From Microvelia longipes (Eukaryota > Arthropoda > Insecta > Hemiptera > Veliidae), in the NCBI GenBank assembly GCA_018340805.1, contig JACMZG010001870.1, positions 54,136,479-54,200,478 of the forward strand: 64,000 nt of DNA, written 5' to 3'. Each line of letters begins with the position of its first letter. Within the stretch, counting starts at the first letter, position 1. Of this stretch, positions 57,676-64,000 are shown one piece after another. The position numbers were made by a program, and so were the translations under genes. The notes below the pieces were generated by a model. It had not been told where the DNA came from and did no database searches. It saw only the letters and a list, made by a program, of their open reading frames with translations.

Positions 57676-57840
57676 AGAGGTGGTTAGAGGTGGTTAGAGG
57701 TGGTTAGAGGTGGTTAGAGGTGGTTAGAGGTGGTTAGAGGTGGTTAGAGGTGGTTAGAGTGGTTAGAGGAGAGGGTGGTGTTAGAGGTGTTAGAGAGAAG
57801 AGGTGTTAGAGGAGAGGTGGTTAGAGGTGGTTAGAGAGGG
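57676..57840. repeat. Satellite C array 5
   Basis: About 10 regular decamers, then irregular 'gagaagaggtgttagagg' units. Confidence 0.85.
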
Positions 57841-58668
57841 CACGGGGGTCAAAACGACAGGGGTCTTTAAAAAAACGCGTTTTTTTGGGCGACGATGCCC
57901 CCTTATAGGGTCAAGTCTCCGAAATCGCGAAGCGATTTCGGGCGAGCGAGGGAGCGCAGCGACCGAGCGAGCGAATTTTTGGGGGCGGGGCCTGTCTAAA
58001 AGTGGGCGTGGCTTAATTCTAGGGGGTGGCTTAGCTTTAAAAGGGGGCGTTTTTTAGTCCAAAATGGCGGGTGTCGGACGACCGGAGTGGGGATGAGCCC
58101 CCCACCTCTTGGGATCCCTTCCCTGACCATTTCTCCAGCCTTTAGCGGCACTGATGATGACCACTTATCCTAAACTTGGAGCTAGGCGAAAATGTTATTT
58201 AAAAAAAGTTGTAGATCTCTCCGTGCCCGTTATTTTTTGTCATATACGTTTACGGGCTAGGACCCGTATTAACCGAGCTACGGGACTCTGAAGTCGGAAA
58301 AAGTCGTCTTTTCCACTTCTCAAACAAGATCGACCAAGACCACGTACTGAATCTCTGGCGGCTTGGTTTGGGAAGAGAAATTATAAGATTCCTTCCACAT
58401 TTTTTCCTTATTTCTCAGAGGGAGGGGGTGGGGGGGGGGGTAACACGCAGAAACATTAAGGGAGGGGTGGGAAAGGGGGATATGTGGTTCTAATGTTCCC
58501 ACCCCCTTTCCCTGGAATATAGTTACCACGTGGTCGCCCACGTGGGCGATTATCTACGTTTTTTCCTTATTTCTCGGAGGGAGGGGGTAGGGGGGGGGGT
58601 AATATGCAAGAACATTAGGGGAGGGGGTAAGAAAGGGGGATATGTGGTTTTAATGCCCCCTCCCCCCT
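57841..58668. repeat. Satellite D module 6 (subfamily 2)
   Basis: Diagnostic 'gacgatgccccc' at the start and subfamily 2 throughout. One KLF-type box has lost two bases ('agggggtggctt'). Confidence 0.9.
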
Positions 58669-59791
58669 TTTTTTGCCTGGGCTACCCATTGGTCTCTAAC
58701 CTTTTTTTGCCTGGGCTACCCATTGGACTTTGACCTTTGGGCCTGGGCTACCCATTGGACTTTGACCTTTGGGCCTGGGCTACCCCTTAGTCTCTAACCT
58801 TTTTTGCCTGGGCTACCCATTGGACTTTGACCTTTGGGCCTGGGCTACCCATTGGTCTCTAACCTTTTTTTGCCTGGGCTACCTATTGGACTTTGACCTT
58901 TGGGCCTGGGCTACCCATTGGTCTCTAACCTTTTTTTGCCTGGGACGACCTATTGGACTTTGACCCTTGGGCCCGGACCACCTATCGGACTTTGACCTTT
59001 GGGCCCGGTTGACTTTGACCTTTGGGCCCGGACCACCTGTTGGACTTTGACCTTTGGGCCCGGACCACCTACCACCTGTTGGACTTTGACCTTTGGGCCC
59101 GGACCACCTTTGGACTTTGACCTTTGGGCCGGACCACCTGTTGGACTTTGACCTTTGGGCCCGGACCACCTTTGGGCCGGACCACCTTTGGACTTTGACC
59201 TTTGGGCCTGGGCTACCCATTGGTCTCTAACCTTTTTTTGCCTGGGCTACCTATTGGACTTTGACCCTTGGGCCCGGACCACCTATCGGACTTTGACCTT
59301 TGGGCCCGGACAACCTGTTGGACTTTGACCTTTGGGCCCGGACCACCTGTTGGACTTTGACCTTTGGGCCCGACCTTTGGGCCCGGACCACCTGTTGGAC
59401 TTTGACCTTTGGGCCCGGACCACCTATTGGACTTTGACCTTTGGGTCCGGACCACCTGTTGGACTTTGACCTTTGGGCCCGGACCCTTTGGGCCCGGACC
59501 ACCTGTTGGACTTTGACCTTTGGGCCCGGACCACCTATTGGACTTTGACCTTTGGGCCCGGACCCTGTTGGACTTTGACCTTTGGCCCGGACCACCTTTG
59601 GCCCGGACCACCTTTGACCTTTGTCCTTTGGGCCGGACCACCTGTTGGACTTTGACCTTTGGGCCCGGACCACCTTTTGGACCTTTTGGACTTTGACCTT
59701 TGGGCCCGGACCACCTGTTGACTTTGACCTTTGACCACCTATTGGACTTTGACCTTTGGGCCCGGACCACCTGTTGGACTTTGACCTTGGT
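58669..59791. repeat. Satellite A/B tract 6
   Basis: Two A-B runs (the second from about 59205); several short units near 59590-59640. Confidence 0.9.
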
Positions 59792-59977
59792 AGAGAAGAG
59801 TGGTTAGAGGTGGTTAGAGGTGGTTAGAGGTGGTTAGAGGTGGTTAGAGGTGGTTAGAGGTGGTTAGAGGTGGTTAGAGGTGGTTAGAGGTGTTAGAGGT
59901 GGAGGTGGTTAGAGGTGGTTAGAGGTGGTTAGAGGTGGTTAGAGGTGGTTAGAGGTGGTTAGAGGTGGTTAGAGGTG
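59792..59977. repeat. Satellite C array 6
   Basis: About 18 decamers. Confidence 0.9.
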
Positions 59978-60805
59978 GACACGGGGGTCAAAACGACAGG
60001 GGTCTTTAAAAAAACGCGTTTTTTTGGGCGACGATGCCCCCTTATAGGGTCAAGTCTCCGAAATCGCGAAGCGATTTCGGGCGAGCGAGGGAGCGCAGCG
60101 ACCGAGCGAGCGAATTTTTGGGGGCGGGGCCTGTCTAAAAGTGGGCGTGGCTTAATTCTAGGGGGCGTGGCTTAGCTTTAAAAGGGGGCGTTTTTTAGTC
60201 CAAAATGGCGGGTGTCGGACGACCGGAGTGGGGATGAGCCCCCCACCTCTTGGGATCCCTTCCCTGACCATTTCTCCAGCCTTTAGCGGCACTGATGATG
60301 ACCACTTATCCTAAACTTGGAGCTAGGCGAAAATGTTATTTAAAAAAAGTTGTAGATCTCTCCGTGCCCGTTATTTTTTGTCATATACGTTTACGGGCTA
60401 GGACCCGTATTAACCGAGCTACGGGACTCTGAAGTCGGAAAAAGTCGTCTTTTCCACTTCTCAAACAAGATCGACCAAGACCACGTACTGAATCTCTGGC
60501 GGCTTGGTTTGGGAAGAAAATTATAAGATTCCTTCCACATTTTCCTTATTTCTCAGAGGGAGGGGGTAGGGGGAGGGGGGTAACACAGAAACATTAGGGG
60601 GGGGGGTGGGAAAGGGGGATATGTGGTTCTAATGTTCCCCACCCCCTTTCCCTGGAATATAGTTACCACGTGGTCGCCCACGTGGGCGATTATCTACGTT
60701 TTTTCCTTATTTCTCGGAGGGAGGGGGGGGAGGGGGGTAATATGCAAGAACATTAGGGGAGGGGTAAGAAAGGGGGATATGTGGTTTTAATGCCCCCTCC
60801 CCCCT
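59978..60805. repeat. Satellite D module 7 (subfamily 2)
   Basis: Near-identical to D6; the KLF-type boxes are intact. Confidence 0.9.
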
Positions 60806-61860
60806 TTTTTTGCCTGGGCTACCCATTGGTCTCTAACCTTTTTTTGGGCCTGGACCACCCATTGGACTTTGACCTTTGGGCCTGGGCTACCCATTGGACT
60901 TTGACCTTTGGGCCTGGGCTACTTATTAGTCTCTAACCCTTTTTTGCCTGGGCTACCCATTGGACTTTGACCTTTGGGCCTGGGCTACCCATTGGTCTCT
61001 AACCTTTTTTTGCCTGGGCTACCTATTGGACTTTGACCTTTGGCCTGGGCTACCCATTGGTCTCTAACCTTTTTTTGCCTGGGCTACCTATGGACTTTGA
61101 CCTTGGGCCCGGACCACCTATCGGACTTTGACCTTTGGGCCCGGACAACCTGTTGGACTTTGACCTTTGGGCCCGGACCACCTGTTGGACTTTGACCTTT
61201 GAGCCCGGACCACCTTTGCCGGACTTTGACCTTTGGGTCCGGACCACCTGTTGGACTTTGACCTTTGGGCCCGGACCACCTTTGGGCCCGGACCACCTGT
61301 TGGACTTTGACCTTTGGGCCTGGGCTACCCATTGGTCTCTAACCTTTTTTTGCCTGGGCTACCTATTGGACTTTGACCCTTGGGCCCGGACCACCTATCG
61401 GACTTTGACCTTTGGGCCCGGACAACCTGTTGGACTTTGACCTTTGGCCCGGACCACCTGTTGGACTTTGACCTTGACCACCTTTGGGCCCGGACCACCC
61501 TTTGTTTGGACTTTGACCGGTTGGACTTGACCTTTGGGCCCGGACCACCTTTGGACTTTGACCTTTGGGCCCGGACCCTGTTGGACTTTGACCTTTGGGC
61601 CCGGACCACCTTTGACTTTGACCTTTGGGCCCGGACACCTTTGGACTTTGACCTTTGGGCCGGACCACCTGTTGGACTTTGACCTTTGGGCCCGGACCAC
61701 CTTGGGCCCGGACCACCTGTTGGACTTTTGACCTTTGGGCCCGGACCACCTTTGGACTTTGACCTTTGGGCCCGGACCACCTGTTGGACTTTGACCTTTG
61801 GGCCCGGACTTTGACCTTTGGGCCCGGACCACCTTGGACTTTGGGACCACCTAACTTTGA
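60806..61860. repeat. Satellite A/B tract 7
   Basis: Two A-B runs. The second (61315 on) has many units shortened to 'cctttggactttgacc'. Confidence 0.9.
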
Positions 61861-62026
61861 GAGTTGGTTAGAGGTGGTTAGAGGTGGTTAGAGGTGGTTA
61901 GAGGTGGTTAGAGGTGGTTAGAGGTGGTTAGAGGTGGTTAGAGGTGGTTTAGAGGTGGTTAGAGGTGGTTAGAGGTGGTTAGAGGTGAGTGGTTAGAGAA
62001 ACTTAGAGGTTAGAGGTGGTTAGAGG
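61861..62026. repeat. Satellite C array 7
   Basis: About 15 decamers, irregular at the right end. Confidence 0.9.
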
Positions 62027-62847
62027 GGGTCAAAACGACAGGGGTCTTTAAAAAAACGCGTTTTTTTGGGCGACGATGCCCCCTTATAGGGTCAAGTCTC
62101 CGAAATCGCGAAGCGATTTCGGGCGAGCGAGGGAGCGCAGCGACCGAGCGAGCGAATTTTTGGGGGCGGGGCCTGTCTAAAAGTGGGCGTGGCTTAATTC
62201 TAGGGGGCGTGGCTTAGCTTTAAAAGGGGCGTTTTTTAGTCCAAAATGGCGGGTGTCGGACGACCGGAGTGGGGATGAGCCCCCCACCTCTTGGGATCCC
62301 TTCCCTGACCATTTCTCCAGCCTTTAGCGGCACTGATGATGACCACTTATCCTAAACTTGGAGCTAGGCGAAAATGTTATTTAAAAAAAGTTGTAGATCT
62401 CTCCGTGCCCGTTATTTTTTGTCATATACGTTTACGGGCTAGGACCCGTATTAACCGAGCTACGGGACTCTGAAGTCGGAAAAAGTCGTCTTTTCCACTT
62501 CTCAAACAAGATCGACCAAGACCACGTACTGAATCTCTGGCGGCTTGGTTTGGGAAGAGAAATTATAAGATTCCTTCCACATTTTTTCCTTATTTCTCAG
62601 AGGGAGGGGGGGGGGGGGGGTAACACGCAGAAACATTAGGGGGGGGTGGGAAAGGGGGATATGTGGTTCTAATGTTCCCCACCCCCTTTCCCTGGAATAT
62701 AGTTACCACGTGGTCGCCCACGTGGGCGATTATCTACGTTTTTTCCTTATTTCTCGGAGGGAGGGGGTAGGGGGGGGGTAATATGCAAGAACATTAGGGG
62801 AGGGGTAAGAAAGGGGATATGTGGTTTTAATGCCCCCTCCCCCCTTT
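62027..62847. repeat. Satellite D module 8 (subfamily 2)
   Basis: Near-identical to D7, with a longer G run near 62606. Confidence 0.9.
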
Positions 62848-64000
62848 TTTTGCCTGGGCTACCCATTGGTCTCTAACCTTTTTTTGCCTGGGCTACCCAT
62901 TGGACTTTGACCTTTGGGCTACCCTTTGACTTTGACCTTTGGGCCTGGGCTACCCATTGGACTTTGACCTTTGGGCTCGGACACCTCTAACCCTTTTTGC
63001 CTGGGCTACCCATTGGACTTTGACCTTTGGGCCTGGGCTACCCATTGGTCTCTAACCTTTTTTTGCCTGGGCTACCTATTGGACTTTGACCTTTGGGCCT
63101 GGGCTACCCATTGGTCTCTAACCTTTTTTTGCCTGGGCTACCTATTGGACTTTGACCCTTGGGCCCGGACCACCTATCGGACTTTGACCTTTGGGCCCGG
63201 ACAACCTGTTGGACTTTGACCTTTGGGCCCGGACCACCTGTTGGACTTTGACCTTTGGGCCCGGACCACCTTTGGGCCCGGACCACCTGTTGGACTTTGA
63301 CCTTTGGGCCCGGACCACCTATTGGACTTTGACCTTTGGGTCCGGACCACCTGTTGGACTTTGACCTTTGGGCCGGACCACCTTTGGGCCCGGCCACCTG
63401 TTGGACTTTGACCTTTGGGCCTGGGCTACCCATTGGTCTCTAACCTTTTTTGCCTGGGCTACCTATTGGACTTTGACCCTTGGGCCCGGACCACCTATCG
63501 GACTTTGACCTTTGGGCCCGGACAACCTGTTGGACTTTGACCTTTGGGCCCGGACCACCTGTTGGACTTTGACCTTTGGGCCCGGACCACCTTTGGGCCC
63601 GGACCACCTTTGGACTTTGACCTTTGGGCCCGGACCACCTATTGGACTTTGACCTTTGGGTCCGGACCACCTGTTGGACTTTGACCTTTGGGCCGGACCA
63701 CCTGTTGGACTTTGACCTTTGGCCCGGACCACCTATTGGACTTTGACTTTGACCTTTGGACCGGACCACCTTTGGGCCCGGACCACCTGTTGGACTTTGA
63801 CCTTTGGGCCCGGACCACCTATTGGACTTTGACCTTGGGCCGGACCACCTGTTGGACTTTGACCTTTGGGCCCGGACACCCTTGGGCCCGGACCACCTGT
63901 TGGACTTTGACCTTTGGCCCGGACCACCTATTGGACTTTGACCTTTGGGCCCGGACCACCTGTTGGACTTTGACTTTGGGCCCGGACCACCACCCTTTAG
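62848..64000. repeat. Satellite A/B tract 8, runs out of the window
   Basis: Two A-B runs, the second from about 63420, still in B units at the last base. Confidence 0.9.

Larger units (their letters stand above)
47106..64000. repeat. Composite higher-order satellite, unit about 2.0-2.2 kb, continues past the window
   Basis: Eight D modules start near 48600, 50790, 52858, 53750, 55714, 57841, 59978 and 62027, separated by A/B tracts and C arrays in constant order (A, B, C, D). Spacing is about 2.0-2.2 kb except for the truncated third unit. It is GC-rich against the AT-rich remainder of the window. Many 1-3-bp indels between units may be real or consensus error. Confidence 0.95.

Noticed and set aside
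47096..63927. Some fifty open frames of 60-266 codons across the satellite
   Set aside because: They arise from the 32-bp and 66-bp periods, exist on both strands and in several phases at once, start at arbitrary Met codons and match no protein family.

Overview
The window is animal nuclear DNA, most likely from an arthropod and probably an insect with a repeat-rich genome. The single-copy DNA is strongly AT-rich, genes are split by GT-AG introns of up to about 19 kb, and non-LTR retrotransposon debris, a BEL/Pao fragment, tRNA-derived SINE-like copies, TA microsatellites and fold-back elements fill the space. The species cannot be named from the sequence.

Two real genes are visible, in tail-to-tail (convergent) orientation. 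On the + strand are the last four coding exons of a CNNM-family magnesium transporter/regulator (the Drosophila gene is unextended, uex): 2793-2928, 5513-5793, 7271-7342 and 26778-26903. All have good splice sites and matching phases; the 5' part of the gene lies left of the window. On the - strand is a complete GID4 (substrate receptor of the GID/CTLH ubiquitin ligase), in four coding exons: 44768-44914, 42363-42530, 39345-39577 and 38562-38625. It encodes about 203 residues from the MPV start. I found no other host gene.

Layout. 1-2730: broken non-LTR retrotransposon pieces in the uex intron. 2929-4140: a 3 x 23-bp minisatellite that looks derived from the uex 5' splice site. 4140-5512: BEL/Pao integrase fragment and plain intron. 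5866-13600: retrotransposon ends, a SINE, an 826-bp element with perfect 53-bp inverted ends, and a degenerate reverse transcriptase. 13963-17207: a 3.2-kb fold-back element with two opposed arrays carrying GCTCGCTTCGCTCGC. 17439-17970: a TA-flanked MITE. 19435-26728: a 25-bp minisatellite split by a nest of retrotransposons. 26904-38560: the intergenic region, with inverted-repeat elements and several minisatellites. 38562-44956: GID4, whose introns hold SINEs, a pogo-like transposase remnant, a tandem duplication and a 46-bp minisatellite.

From about 47106 to the right edge is a large composite satellite. Higher-order units of about 2.0-2.2 kb each contain (A/B) runs of 32-34-bp repeats with the core TTGGACTTTGACCT, (C) a (GGTGGTTAGA)n array and (D) a GC-rich module of about 830 bp with a conserved hairpin, GC boxes and paired CACGTG sites. 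Eight D modules are present, one of them truncated, in two subfamilies with a chimeric module at the switch. The bottom strand of the 32-bp repeat reads AGGTCAAAGTCCA, a canonical DR1/HNF4 nuclear-receptor site, so the array holds probably more than 200 such sites. This is the most unusual feature of the window. The many open frames across the satellite come from its period and are not genes.
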